64,000 bases of DNA from Sphingomonas insulae (GCF_010450875.1 NZ_CP048422.1:2515001-2579000), one strand, 5' to 3'. Counted from the first letter of the stretch, positions 39,410 to 48,670 are shown. A program made the numbers and translations. Notes: generated by a model not told the origin, from the sequence alone.

Positions 39410-40149
39410 CTAGATCATGGCCATGCCGCCGTTGACGTGCAAGGTCTGTCCGGTGACATATCCTGCCTCGCGGCTGGCCAGATACACCACCGCCGCACCG
39501 ATATCGTCGCCCGTGCCAAGGTCGCCGGCAGGAATGCGGCCCAGCAGCGCGGCTTTCTGCGCCTCCGGTAGCCCGTCGGTCATGGCCGACCGGATGAAGC
39601 CCGGCGCGACGCAATTGACGGTGATGTTGCGGCTGGCGAGCTCCTGCGCCAGCGCCTTGGACATGCCGACCAGCCCGGCCTTGGACGCGGCGTAATTGGC
39701 CTGGCCCGGGTTACCGGTCTGTCCGACGACCGACGTGATCGAGACGACGCGGCCGAAGCGCTGCTTCATCATCGGCTTGGCGGCGGCACGGATCAGCCGG
39801 AACGCGGCCTCCAGGTTGACGCGGATCACCTGATCCCATTCGTCATCCTTCATCCGCATCGCGAGGTTGTCGCGGGTGACGCCGGCGTTGTTGACCAGGA
39901 TGTCGAGCCGCCCGCCCAGCGCCTGCACCGCCTCCGGCACCAAAGCATCGACCGCCGCGGCATCCGATAGGTTGCACGGCACCGCGACATGATCACCGCC
40001 GAGGGAGGCGCGGAACGCCTCCAGCTTGTCGGCATTGCTCCCCGACACCGCGAGCCGCGCCCCCTGCCCCGCCAGCGCCTTCGCGATCGCGGACCCGATA
40101 CCCCCGACGCCCCGGTGACGAGCGCGGTCATGCCTGTAAGATCGAACAT
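39410..40149 (-). pseudogene. fabG: fabG, 3-oxoacyl-ACP reductase with apparent one-base frameshift
   Basis: The gene should encode a 246-residue SDR reductase acting in every elongation cycle. From ATG 40149 (strong GGAGG site) the frame reads MFDLTGMTALVTGASG and then goes wrong. The run of five C at 40101-40105 (five G in the gene) needs one more G to give the TGASGGIG nucleotide loop, after which the second frame runs intact to 39410. That frame holds the catalytic set: NNAG, Ser in SITSVVG, YAASK and NCVAPGFI. All else looks functional, so a base error or a recent mutation is likely; fabG is normally essential. Confidence 0.85.
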
Positions 40150-40583
40150 TCTTTAACCTCCAAAGGTTTGTTCACGCGGAGGCGCGGAGGCGCGGAGGAA
40201 GAAGAATAGTCATTAACCACCCGCTTCACGCCCTCCTTCAGCGTTTCGCCTCCGAAGTTCACGATCAGCCCTACGGGCTGGTTCAGCAATCTGAGGTACG
40301 TCAGCAATTGCTTGGCGTGAGCGGCGCTCAGCCGCTCGATCGATTTGATTTCGACCACCAGTCGCTCATCGACGAGCAGGTCGATGCGGAACGCGCCGAC
40401 AAATCGCTGGCCATCGAATACGATGTCGACCGGCCGTTGCCGTGCGACACTATAGCCCATCGCGGAGAGGCGACCGGCCAGCACGGTTTCGTACACGCTC
40501 TCGAGCATGCCGGGACCGAGCTCGCGATGCAGACGAAGTGAGAGGTCGAGGACGTCGCCGCTTATCGCGTCAATATCCCTCAC
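40128..40583 (-). CDS. GxxExxY protein
   Basis: A 151-residue member of the GxxExxY family (TIGR04256). The naming motif is GMLESVY at residues 25-31. A PD-(D/E)xK-like pattern follows (FRIDLLV ... LVVEIKS around 66-81), suggesting a nuclease-type fold of unproven activity. Start GTG 40583 has GGAG five bases upstream. The gene lies inside a unit with inverted ends: its last residues read through the left repeat (SSSAPPRLRVN) and out into the fabG leader, overlapping the fabG start by 22 bp. Confidence 0.8.
   Translation of the reverse strand: MRDIDAISGDVLDLSLRLHRELGPGMLESVYETVLAGRLSAMGYSVARQRPVDIVFDGQRFVGAFRIDLLVDERLVVEIKSIERLSAAHAKQLLTYLRLLNQPVGLIVNFGGETLKEGVKRVVNDYSSSSAPPRLRVNKPLEVKECSILQA
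40170..40204 (+). repeat. Left inverted repeat of the GxxExxY unit
   Basis: Thirty-five bases built from three tandem copies of the 8-mer GCGGAGGC (last copy GCGGAGGA) preceded by GTTCAC and followed by AGAAG. It is the reverse complement of the right end apart from one extra G. On the minus strand it encodes the SSSAPPRLRVN tail of the GxxExxY protein. Confidence 0.85.
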
Positions 40584-40616
40584 TTCTTCTCCGCGCCTCC
40601 GCGCCTCCGCGTGAAC
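40583..40616 (-). repeat. Right inverted repeat of the GxxExxY unit
   Basis: Thirty-four bases, the inverse of the left repeat with a single one-base gap. It ends one base before the fabD stop codon and lies immediately upstream of the GxxExxY start, providing the purine-rich GGAG ribosome site. Confidence 0.85.
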
Positions 40617-40617
40617 A

Positions 40618-41577
40618 TCACACCTTCTTAAGCAAATCCTCGATGTCGTCCATCGTGACGACGCTGATCGCCTCGACATCCGGAGCGATGCGCTTGACCA
40701 TCGGCGAAAGCACCTTGCCGCCGAATTCGACGAACTGGGTGACGCCCGCGTCGACCATCGCCAGCACCGATTCGCGCCAGCGGACCATGCCGGTGACCTG
40801 TTGGACCAGCGCGACCCGGATTGCACCGGGATCGGCGATCGCCACCGCATCGACGTTGGCGAACACCGGCACCAGCGGCGCGGCGATGCGCGCGTCGGCG
40901 AGCGCGGCGTCCATCGCATCGGCTGCCGGCTGCATCAGGGAACAGTGGAACGGCGCCGACACCGGCAGCAGCACGGCGCGCTTTGCCCCCAGATCCTTTG
41001 CAAGCGCCACCGCACGCTCGATCGCGGCGCGATGGCCAGAGATCACGACCTGCGAAGGATCGTTGTCGTTGGCGACCGTGCAGACCAGTTCCTCGCCGCC
41101 CTCGGCCAGGATCGCATCGACCGCAGCACCGGCGATCGTCTGCGCCTTGTCGAGGTCCGCACCGAGCAGCGCGGCCATCGCGCCTTCGCCGACCGGCACC
41201 GCCGCCTGCATCGCCCGGCCACGGACCTTCAGCAGCCGCGCGGTCGTCGCCAGGTCGAACGTGCCCGCGGCGCACAGCGCGCTATATTCGCCCAGGCTGT
41301 GGCCGGCGACGTAATCCGCCTTGTCCGCCAGCCGCACACCGCCCTCGCGCTCCAGCACGCGCAGCGTCGCAATGGCATTGGCCATGATCGCGGGCTGCGC
41401 GTTCTCGGTGAGTTGCAGGTCTTCGGCCGGCCCCTCGGTCATCAGCCGGAACAGGTGCTGACCGAGCGCCTCGTCGACCTCGCCGAACACCTCGCGCGCG
41501 GTCGGGCTCGCTTCGGCGAGCGCCTTGCCCATACCGACTGCCTGGCTTCCCTGGCCGGGAAAGATGAATGCCCGCAT
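40618..41577 (-). CDS. fabD: Malonyl CoA-acyl carrier protein transacylase
   Basis: A 319-residue transferase loading malonyl groups onto AcpP. The nucleophile Ser is in GHSLGEYSALCAAG, with FIFPGQGSQAVGMG at the start and the catalytic His in PVSAPFHCSLM. It is the first gene of the minus-strand series fabD-(GxxExxY)-fabG-acpP-fabF-mltG. A 208-bp gap with no gene separates it from the divergent RcnB-like gene. Confidence 0.96.
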   Translation of the reverse strand: MRAFIFPGQGSQAVGMGKALAEASPTAREVFGEVDEALGQHLFRLMTEGPAEDLQLTENAQPAIMANAIATLRVLEREGGVRLADKADYVAGHSLGEYSALCAAGTFDLATTARLLKVRGRAMQAAVPVGEGAMAALLGADLDKAQTIAGAAVDAILAEGGEELVCTVANDNDPSQVVISGHRAAIERAVALAKDLGAKRAVLLPVSAPFHCSLMQPAADAMDAALADARIAAPLVPVFANVDAVAIADPGAIRVALVQQVTGMVRWRESVLAMVDAGVTQFVEFGGKVLSPMVKRIAPDVEAISVVTMDDIEDLLKKV

Positions 41578-41785
41578 CGCGCTCTCCTGTGACGTTTGGC
41601 GTATTATGACAGGAGCGCGCCCCTAGGACCGACACGGCCCTCACGCAACCTGAACGCGCCTTGCCGAGTTGCGACACGTTGCGACCAATCTGTACCGTCG
41701 ATGAGAGAGGGCTGCGACATGTCGGGCCCATATCTCCCTTCGACGCCGGACGGAACGGCGCCTGTAATCGAATGGGAGTTGTGAC

Positions 41786-42145
41786 ATGAAGAAGCTGATC
41801 CTGAGCGCGATCGCCGCCACGCTGGTCGCCAGCCCGATGGCCATCGCGGCCGCCGATGCCGCGCCGGTCCAGCGCGAACGGACGGTCACCACCGTCAAGG
41901 AACGCCCGAACGGCCGTACCGTCGTGACCCAGCGCACCGTGCGCAACAACGGGCCGCGCGCCTGGCGCGCCGGCCAGCGCTTCGATCGCCGCTATGCGAC
42001 CAACTATCGCGTCGTCCGCGACTATCGCACCTACCGCCTCGCCGCCCCGCCGCGCGGCCACTATTGGGCACGCTCGGGCCGCGATGCGGTTCTGGTCCGC
42101 GACAATGGCACCGTCGTTCGCGTGATCCAGCGGTCGTTCCGCTAA
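41786..42145 (+). CDS. RcnB-like periplasmic protein
   Basis: A 119-residue exported protein. It has a clear signal peptide ([25 protein letters not shown], cleavage near 25) and then a very basic, Arg- and Tyr-rich mature part. The end, [27 protein letters not shown], is the RcnB domain; RcnB in E. coli affects nickel/cobalt balance. No metal-efflux gene is adjacent, so the role is unproven. Confidence 0.85.
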   Translation: MKKLILSAIAATLVASPMAIAAADAAPVQRERTVTTVKERPNGRTVVTQRTVRNNGPRAWRAGQRFDRRYATNYRVVRDYRTYRLAAPPRGHYWARSGRDAVLVRDNGTVVRVIQRSFR

Positions 42146-42208
42146 ACGCCGTCCGGCCCTGATGGCTCGGCCTTGCTATTTGCGGCAGGGCGGGTATGAG
42201 GCCCACAT

Positions 42209-42247
42209 CCGGGGTGGAGAGCCAGTCTCTCCGCCCCGGTTTCTATT
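42209..42247 (+). terminator. Hairpin with T-rich tail before rpsF
   Basis: A 13-bp stem with one G-T pair (42209-42221 with 42227-42239, loop CCAGT), followed by TTTCTATT. It could end the RcnB-gene transcript. Its position in the long rpsF leader also allows an attenuator or autoregulatory r-protein leader; I cannot tell these apart by eye. Confidence 0.6.
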
Positions 42248-42314
42248 GCACGGAAGACAGCCGGAGGGGCGTCGCATGGGGCGGCGTCAGCGATCGGCCA
42301 ACGAAGGACAAGGC

Positions 42315-42746
42315 ATGGCTCTGTACGAGCACACGTTCCTTGCGCGCCAGGATCTGGCACAGGCGCAGGTGGACGCTTTGGCGGAAACCGCCACCAAGAT
42401 CGTCGAGGACAATAACGGCCGGGTCGTCAAGACCGAGAGCTGGGGTCTTCGCAGCCTGGCGTATCGCATCGCCAAGAACCGCAAGGCGCATTACGTCATG
42501 CTCGAGATCGATGCCCCAGGCAACGTGATCGCCGAGCTGGAGCGCCAGACCCAGATCAACGAGGACGTGATCCGCTACATGACCGTCAAGGTCGATGCGC
42601 TGGAAGACGGTCCGACCGTGATGATGCGCAAGCAGGAGCGCGACCGTGAGCGCCGTGGCGACCGCGAAGGTGGCCGTGATGGCGGCCCGCGTGGTGACCG
42701 CGCTGACCGTGGCCCCCGTCGTGACCGTGAAGAGGAGGCCGCATAA
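42315..42746 (+). CDS. rpsF: 30S ribosomal protein S6
   Basis: A 143-residue small-subunit protein. The core [22 protein letters not shown] ... [23 protein letters not shown] is typical. A charged Arg/Asp/Gly-rich tail (residues about 105-143) is the extended alphaproteobacterial form. Its stop overlaps the rpsR start. Confidence 0.97.
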   Translation: MALYEHTFLARQDLAQAQVDALAETATKIVEDNNGRVVKTESWGLRSLAYRIAKNRKAHYVMLEIDAPGNVIAELERQTQINEDVIRYMTVKVDALEDGPTVMMRKQERDRERRGDREGGRDGGPRGDRADRGPRRDREEEAA

Positions 42747-42970
42747 TGGCTCGCCCGTTTTTCCGCCGCCGCAAGTCCTGCCCGTTCTCGGCCAAGGATG
42801 CTCCCCGGATCGACTATAAGGACGTCCGGTTGCTGCAGGGCTTCGTGTCCGAGCGTGGCAAGATCGTGCCGTCGCGCATCACCTCGGTGAGCGCCAAGAA
42901 GCAGCGCGAGCTGGCCCAGGCCATCAAGCGCGCCCGTCATCTGGGCCTGCTGCCCTACGTCGTTAAGTAA
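42746..42970 (+). CDS. rpsR: 30S ribosomal protein S18
   Basis: A 74-residue basic protein that partners S6 on the platform. Features are [13 protein letters not shown] at the N-terminus and [25 protein letters not shown]. The ATG shares its A with the TAA stop of rpsF, so the two are translationally coupled. Confidence 0.97.
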   Translation: MARPFFRRRKSCPFSAKDAPRIDYKDVRLLQGFVSERGKIVPSRITSVSAKKQRELAQAIKRARHLGLLPYVVK

Positions 42971-42982
42971 GGAGTCCGGAAC

Positions 42983-43576
42983 ATGGACGTCATTCTGCTT
43001 GAGCGCGTCGAGAAGCTCGGCGCCATCGGCGACGTGGTGAAGGTCAAGGACGGGTTCGCCCGCAACTTCCTGCTGCCGAACAAGAAGGCGCTGCGCGCCA
43101 ACGAAGCCAACCGCAAGGTGTTCGAGGCGAACCGCGCCCGCATCGAATCGGATAATGCCAACCGTCGCGGCGAAGCCGAGAAGGATGCGGCAGGCTTCAA
43201 GGACGCATCGGTTACCCTGATCCGTCAGGCGTCGAACACGGGCCAGCTGTACGGCTCGGTCGCCGTGCGCGACCTGATCGAGGCGCTCGAGGGCGCCGGC
43301 CACAAGGTCGCCAAGAGCCAGATCGTGCTGGACAAGCCGATCAAGTCGATCGGCGTGTACGACGTGCGCGTCGCGCTGCACCCGGAAGTCGCGGTGACCG
43401 TCAAGGTCAACGTCGCCCGCTCGCCCGAAGAGGCCGAGATGCAGGCGACCGGCGTCGATGTCATGGCATCGATGTTCGAACGCGACGAGGCCGGCTTCGT
43501 CGAGGATTACGATCCCAACGCCGAGCCGGGCGCGACCGCCGAAGCGCAGCCGGACGAGGAGCAGGCGCAGGGCTGA
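42983..43576 (+). CDS. rplI: 50S ribosomal protein L9
   Basis: A 197-residue large-subunit protein with the N-terminal RNA-binding domain MDVILLERVEKLGAIGDVVKVKDGFARNFLLP, a long connecting helix and the C-terminal domain (about 75-150). The extra acidic tail beyond 150 is common in sphingomonads. It ends the rpsF-rpsR-rplI operon; a strong terminator follows. Confidence 0.97.
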   Translation: MDVILLERVEKLGAIGDVVKVKDGFARNFLLPNKKALRANEANRKVFEANRARIESDNANRRGEAEKDAAGFKDASVTLIRQASNTGQLYGSVAVRDLIEALEGAGHKVAKSQIVLDKPIKSIGVYDVRVALHPEVAVTVKVNVARSPEEAEMQATGVDVMASMFERDEAGFVEDYDPNAEPGATAEAQPDEEQAQG

Positions 43577-43608
43577 TCCCCTCGCCGGCCCTTCGCCGAC
43601 ACCCATGA

Positions 43609-43643
43609 AAAAGGCCGCCCGGTGATCCACCGGGCGGCCTTTT
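43609..43643 (+). terminator. Rho-independent terminator of the rplI operon
   Basis: A 15-bp perfect stem, AAAAGGCCGCCCGGT (43609-43623) with ACCGGGCGGCCTTTT (43629-43643), loop GATCC. The T run is built into the stem, so it can work in both directions and also end the small minus-strand frame beyond. Confidence 0.92.
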
Positions 43644-43666
43644 CGCTGTCTATGGTCCGGCAGCGA

Positions 43667-43744
43667 TCAGGGGCAGCTGATGCAGGCGCCGACGACGGCG
43701 GCGAGGGGGATGAGGGCGAGGACGACGGGGAAAATCTGCTTCAT
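43667..43744 (-). CDS. Putative 25-aa hydrophobic small protein
   Basis: A 25-residue frame, MKQIFPVVLALIPLAAVVGA then CISCP. It is a single hydrophobic helix ending in a lipobox-like VVGAC, similar in shape to tiny entericidin-like lipoproteins. No clear ribosome site precedes the ATG at 43744, and the frame is short enough to be chance. The context supports it mildly: it ends close to the bidirectional terminator that follows rplI. Confidence 0.35.
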   Translation of the reverse strand: MKQIFPVVLALIPLAAVVGACISCP

Positions 43745-43849
43745 GATGCGGCAAACCCAAAATGCTCTGTTCGGACGCTGAATGCACGCCGCGCGCAAAG
43801 GTTGCGATTCCGTGAACGGCCCCGCTCCCCCGCAGTAGGCCCCGGCGCG

Positions 43850-43904
43850 TCACCGCCGGCCGAACAGCGTCTCGATATCGCCATGCGCCAGCTTCACCCA
43901 GGTC
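43850..43904 (-). repeat. Duplicate of the mutL 3' end (distal copy)
   Basis: Fifty-five bases matching 53 of the last 55 bases of mutL (44637-44691), in the same orientation and including the stop codon. It encodes TWVKLAHGDIETLFGRR, one residue different from the true MutL tail. Similarity stops sharply at both ends. The two copies flank about 730 bp with the Imm26 gene. Confidence 0.85.
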
Positions 43905-44027
43905 AACCTATGAGACGACCGTGTCAGAATGGCTGAATTTGGGAGGAGAGCGGACCGGCAGCTTTAAGGCGGTGGTCGCTGTTAGCGGACATTGCAACCA
44001 ACGCCGTCCCGAGCGTAGCATGGTCGG

Positions 44028-44516
44028 ATGCAACGCGTCTCCAGGGTCCGCCGTCGTGAAGGCGATCTCCTGAAAATCGATCTTGGCGACGGTTGCCATT
44101 CGTATGCTCAGGTTGCCGCAGAACCGCTCATGGTGTTCTTTGAAGGCGGCAGCGTCGACGATCTTGCCCCGGAAGAACTAAGCCGCCTGCCGGTCCTCTT
44201 CCGGCTTTGGGTTGCAAACCACGCAGTGACGAGTGAACGCTGGCCGGTGATCGGTCGCGCAGCGCTCACCGGTGAAAACCGTGCAGAGCCGTTCTTCTAC
44301 AAACAGGACGCGATCACCGGGCGATTGGCGCTCTATCATTCCAGTTTTGCAGCGACGAACTGGGAGCGAACCGCGACCCTTGCAGACTGCGCCGGATTAG
44401 AAGCTGCCGCCGTATGGGAACCCGAGCACGTTGAGGACCGACTTCGTGACCACCTCACGGCTCGGCCTAACAAGTGGGTCGATAGCTTACGGATTGATGA
44501 GTCTGCGATTCCTTGA
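44028..44516 (+). CDS. Immunity 26 / HocA family protein
   Basis: A 162-residue protein resembling the Imm26 family of immunity proteins from polymorphic-toxin systems, which is also named for phosphotriesterase HocA. Recognisable text is RRREGDLLKIDLGDGCHSYAQVAAEPLMVFFEGG at the start, then LPVLFRLWVANHAV. No toxin gene is beside it, so it looks like an orphan immunity gene. It is bracketed by the duplicated mutL ends, and its codon use is a little less GC-extreme than its neighbours. Confidence 0.75.
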   Translation: MQRVSRVRRREGDLLKIDLGDGCHSYAQVAAEPLMVFFEGGSVDDLAPEELSRLPVLFRLWVANHAVTSERWPVIGRAALTGENRAEPFFYKQDAITGRLALYHSSFAATNWERTATLADCAGLEAAAVWEPEHVEDRLRDHLTARPNKWVDSLRIDESAIP

Positions 44517-44636
44517 GCATTCGCTTGTCGGCACCTTGCTGCGCCTCCTGAATGACTGGCGTTGGGCGTAAGCCGTCATTTATTCAATCACGGCCGTGTG
44601 GGGCGTGACGCATCCTATCAGGCATCACTCAACAAT

Positions 44637-44691
44637 TCACCGCCGGCCGAACAGCTTCTCGATATCGCCATGCGCCAGCTTTACCCAGGTC
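44637..44691 (-). repeat. mutL-proximal copy of the 55-bp direct repeat
   Basis: The functional 3' end of mutL, paired with the copy at 43850-43904 (two mismatches). The arrangement resembles the left and right ends left by insertion at the 3' end of a gene, which keeps the gene intact. Confidence 0.85.
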
Positions 44692-46472
44692 GGGCGGCCG
44701 TGGTTGCACTGGCCCGAATGCGGCGTCACCTCCATCTCGCGCAGCAGTGCGTTCATCTCGGCGACCGAAAGCACCCGCCCCGCGCGGACCGACCCATGGC
44801 AGGCCATCGTCCCCGCCACCGCATCCAGCCGCTCGCGCAGCGACAGCGCTTCGTCGAAGGCGGCGAGTTCGTCGGCGAGATCGGTGACGAGGCCCGTCGG
44901 ATCCGCCTGCCCCAGCAACGCCGGCGTCGATCGCACCAGCATCGCCGCAGGTCCGAACCGCTCGAGGTCCAGGCCCAGCTCGCCCAGCTCGCCCGCCCGC
45001 GCCTCCAGCCGGTCGCATGCCGGCTCGTCCAGCTCGATCACCTCGGGGATCAGCAATGCCTGCGCCGCCACCCGTCCGCCCGCCAGCGCCGCACGCATCC
45101 GTTCCAGCACCAGCCGCTCGTGCGCCGCATGCTGGTCGACCAGCACCAGCCCGTCCTCCGCCTCGGCGACGATATAGGTCTTGGCGACCTGCCCGCGGGC
45201 GACGCCGAGCGGATGCGCGATCGTTTCCGGCGGCGGCGCCCACGCCGGCTCGGCCCGCGCCGCCGGCGGCGTCGTGAAGAAGGTCGATCGATGATCGGCG
45301 ACGCGCCCCGGCGCCATCGCCGCCACCGACGATGGCGTCGCGAACAACGCCGCCTCGCCCATCCCGACCCCTGCGACCGCCGCCGGACCAAGCCCGCCTG
45401 CCGCATCGGGCGCGCCCGGCAAGCGTTCCGGCTGCCACATTTGCAGCGCCGCATCCGTGGGTCGCTGCACGCTGCGATGTCCCGCGGCATCCAGCGCGCG
45501 CCGCAAGCCGGACACGATCATGCCGCGCACCATCGCAGGATCGCGGAACCGGACCTCGGTCTTCGCCGGATGCACGTTCACATCCACCTCGCTCGCCGGC
45601 ATGTCGAGGAACAGCGCGACCACCGCATGCCGATCGCGCGGCAGCATTTCGGCATAGGCGCCGCGAATCGCCCCCATCAGCAGGCGGTCGCGCACCGGCC
45701 GGCCGTTGACGAAGAGATATTGATGGTCTGCCACGCCGCGATTGTAGGTCGGCAGGCTCGCCACCCCGCCCAGCACCAGCACGCCCGCATCGGTCGGCCG
45801 CTCCAGATCGATCGTCACCGCATTGTCCGCCAGCGCCCGGTCGGTCAGCGCCGCCACCCGTCCCGGCCGGTCGTCCGCCTGCGTCGCGGCCAGCGCCCGG
45901 CGCCCGTCGTGTTCCAGCGTGAAGGCGATATCGGGTCGCGCCATCGCGAGCCGTCGTACCACATCCATACAGGCGCCATATTCCGCCCGCGCCGACCGCA
46001 GGAACTTGCGCCGCGCCGGCACCCGCCCGAACAGCGCCTCGACGATCACCCGGGTTCCCGGCGGCAGCGCGGCCGGCCCCTCGCGGACGACGATGCCGTT
46101 GTCGACGGCCCGCGCCCAGCCCTCCGCGCCGCACACGCGCGATTCGATCGTCAGCCGCGCGACGCTGGCGATCGATGGAAGCGCCTCGCCGCGAAAGCCC
46201 AGCGTCGCGACCATCTCGATCGCCTCGTCGGGCAGCTTGGATGTCGCATGCCGTTCCAGCGCCAATGCCATGTCGGCGGGCGTCATGCCGCAACCGTCGT
46301 CCGCCACCTCGATCCGCGACAGCCCGCCTTCGGACAGGCTGATGGCGATCCGACTCGCGCCTGCGTCGATCGCATTCTCGACCAGCTCCTTCAACGCGCT
46401 GGCGGGCCTTTCTACCACTTCACCGGCGGCGATACGGTTGACGAGATGTTCGGGCAGACGGCGTATTGACAC
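44637..46472 (-). CDS. mutL: DNA mismatch repair endonuclease MutL
   Basis: A 611-residue mismatch repair ATPase. The GHKL motifs are ELVENAIDAGAS, VADDGCGM and ATLGFRGEALPSI. The C-terminal domain contains DQHAAHERLVLE, which fits the DQHA-x2-E-x4-E metal motif, so this MutL is probably a nicking endonuclease, as expected for an organism without MutH. Start GTG 46472 (SIRRLPEHLVNRIAAGEVV). Its last 55 bases (44637-44691) are duplicated at 43850. Confidence 0.95.
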   Translation of the reverse strand: MSIRRLPEHLVNRIAAGEVVERPASALKELVENAIDAGASRIAISLSEGGLSRIEVADDGCGMTPADMALALERHATSKLPDEAIEMVATLGFRGEALPSIASVARLTIESRVCGAEGWARAVDNGIVVREGPAALPPGTRVIVEALFGRVPARRKFLRSARAEYGACMDVVRRLAMARPDIAFTLEHDGRRALAATQADDRPGRVAALTDRALADNAVTIDLERPTDAGVLVLGGVASLPTYNRGVADHQYLFVNGRPVRDRLLMGAIRGAYAEMLPRDRHAVVALFLDMPASEVDVNVHPAKTEVRFRDPAMVRGMIVSGLRRALDAAGHRSVQRPTDAALQMWQPERLPGAPDAAGGLGPAAVAGVGMGEAALFATPSSVAAMAPGRVADHRSTFFTTPPAARAEPAWAPPPETIAHPLGVARGQVAKTYIVAEAEDGLVLVDQHAAHERLVLERMRAALAGGRVAAQALLIPEVIELDEPACDRLEARAGELGELGLDLERFGPAAMLVRSTPALLGQADPTGLVTDLADELAAFDEALSLRERLDAVAGTMACHGSVRAGRVLSVAEMNALLREMEVTPHSGQCNHGRPTWVKLAHGDIEKLFGRR

Positions 46473-46596
46473 CGCGCAAGCTCTATACCAAGCGAACGCA
46501 TCCCGCGAGCCTTCCGCACACTATGACGAACTTCGTGGCCGACACGGTGTTGCGGCGGGTCATGCGGACATTCTGCGTCCCGAAAACGGAACCTAG

Positions 46597-47643
<1,047 letters not shown>

Positions 47644-47787
47644 TCCGATCGCGTTTCTGGCGGGCGGGCGTCAGGCCATCCCCCGGTTACGCACGCACGA
47701 CGGTTCCGGACCTTTGCAAGGTTTGGATCGGACGCCGAATGCGCTAAGCGGACGGCAGATATTCTCAAGAGACGGGGGGACCGGCGC

Positions 47788-48666
47788 ATGGCGCCTGCCC
47801 GCGACCGTCGCACGGGTTTCTCGCGGCGGCGGCAATATACGGCGTTTCTCGGCTACGTGCTCGCGGTGGCGGGTGCGGTGGTGGGCGCGGTGCTGCTCGT
47901 CGCCTCCACCTTCAACCCGCCCGCCTTCAGCGCGCTGCGGATGGCCGTGGCCAGCGTCACCACGCCGGTCGCGACGGGCCTGGACGTCGTCGCCGATGCC
48001 GTGACGTCGGTGCCACGTGCCATCGGTACGTGGTTCCGCGTCCATGGCGAAAACGCCGATCTGCGCGCCGAGGTGAAACGCACCCGTGCCATCCTCACCA
48101 CCGCACGCACGATCGCCTATGACAATCGCCGCCTGCGCGCGCTGCTCGCCGTGCGGGAACGCACGCCCGAACCGGTGGTGACCGCCCGCCTCGTCGGTTC
48201 CACCGCGTCCAGCGGCCGCCGATTCGCGCTGCTCAACGCCGGTCACATGCAGGGCGTGCGGCCAGGCATGCCGGTACGCGGTCCCGAAGGGCTGGTCGGC
48301 CGCGTGCTGGAAGCCGGGCCGATCGCGGCGCGCGTGTTGCTCGTGACCGATCCCGACAGCCTCGTGCCCGTCCGCCGCACCCGCGACGGCATGCCCGCGA
48401 TCGCCGCCGGCCGCGGCGACGGGCGCGTCGACATCCGCTCGGTCAACGCCACCAACGTCCGCTTCGCACAAGGCGACATGTTCGTGACCTCGGGCACCGG
48501 CGGTCTCTATGCGCCGGGTGTCCCGGTCGCGCAGGTCGAACGGGCCGGCGCGGACAGCGTTCTGGCCATCCCCTTCGCCGCGCCCGATGGTCTTGATTTC
48601 GCGGTGGTCGAACGCCCGTTCATGCCGCTGCCCCCGCCTCCCCCGCCCCGCCCCACGGCGCCCTGA
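47788..48666 (+). CDS. mreC: Rod shape-determining protein MreC
   Basis: A 292-residue bitopic protein with one helix (about 16-38), a coiled-coil stretch (NADLRAEVKRTRAILTTARTIAYDNRRLRALL) and two periplasmic beta domains (LLNAGHMQGVRPGMPVRGPEGLVGRVLE). It bridges MreB and PBP2. The proline-rich end (PLPPPPPPRP) is common in the group. mreD starts four bases after its stop. Confidence 0.95.
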   Translation: MAPARDRRTGFSRRRQYTAFLGYVLAVAGAVVGAVLLVASTFNPPAFSALRMAVASVTTPVATGLDVVADAVTSVPRAIGTWFRVHGENADLRAEVKRTRAILTTARTIAYDNRRLRALLAVRERTPEPVVTARLVGSTASSGRRFALLNAGHMQGVRPGMPVRGPEGLVGRVLEAGPIAARVLLVTDPDSLVPVRRTRDGMPAIAAGRGDGRVDIRSVNATNVRFAQGDMFVTSGTGGLYAPGVPVAQVERAGADSVLAIPFAAPDGLDFAVVERPFMPLPPPPPPRPTAP

Positions 48667-48670
48667 CGTC

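Larger units (their letters stand above)
40170..40616. mobile_element. Inverted-repeat-bounded unit carrying the GxxExxY gene
   Basis: A 447-bp segment lying between the fabD stop and the fabG ribosome site. Its ends are near-perfect inverted repeats of 35 and 34 bp (40170-40204 and 40583-40616). Without it, fabD and fabG would be about 20 bp apart, the normal operon spacing. No transposase is inside. I infer an inserted non-autonomous element; no target duplication is evident. Confidence 0.6.
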
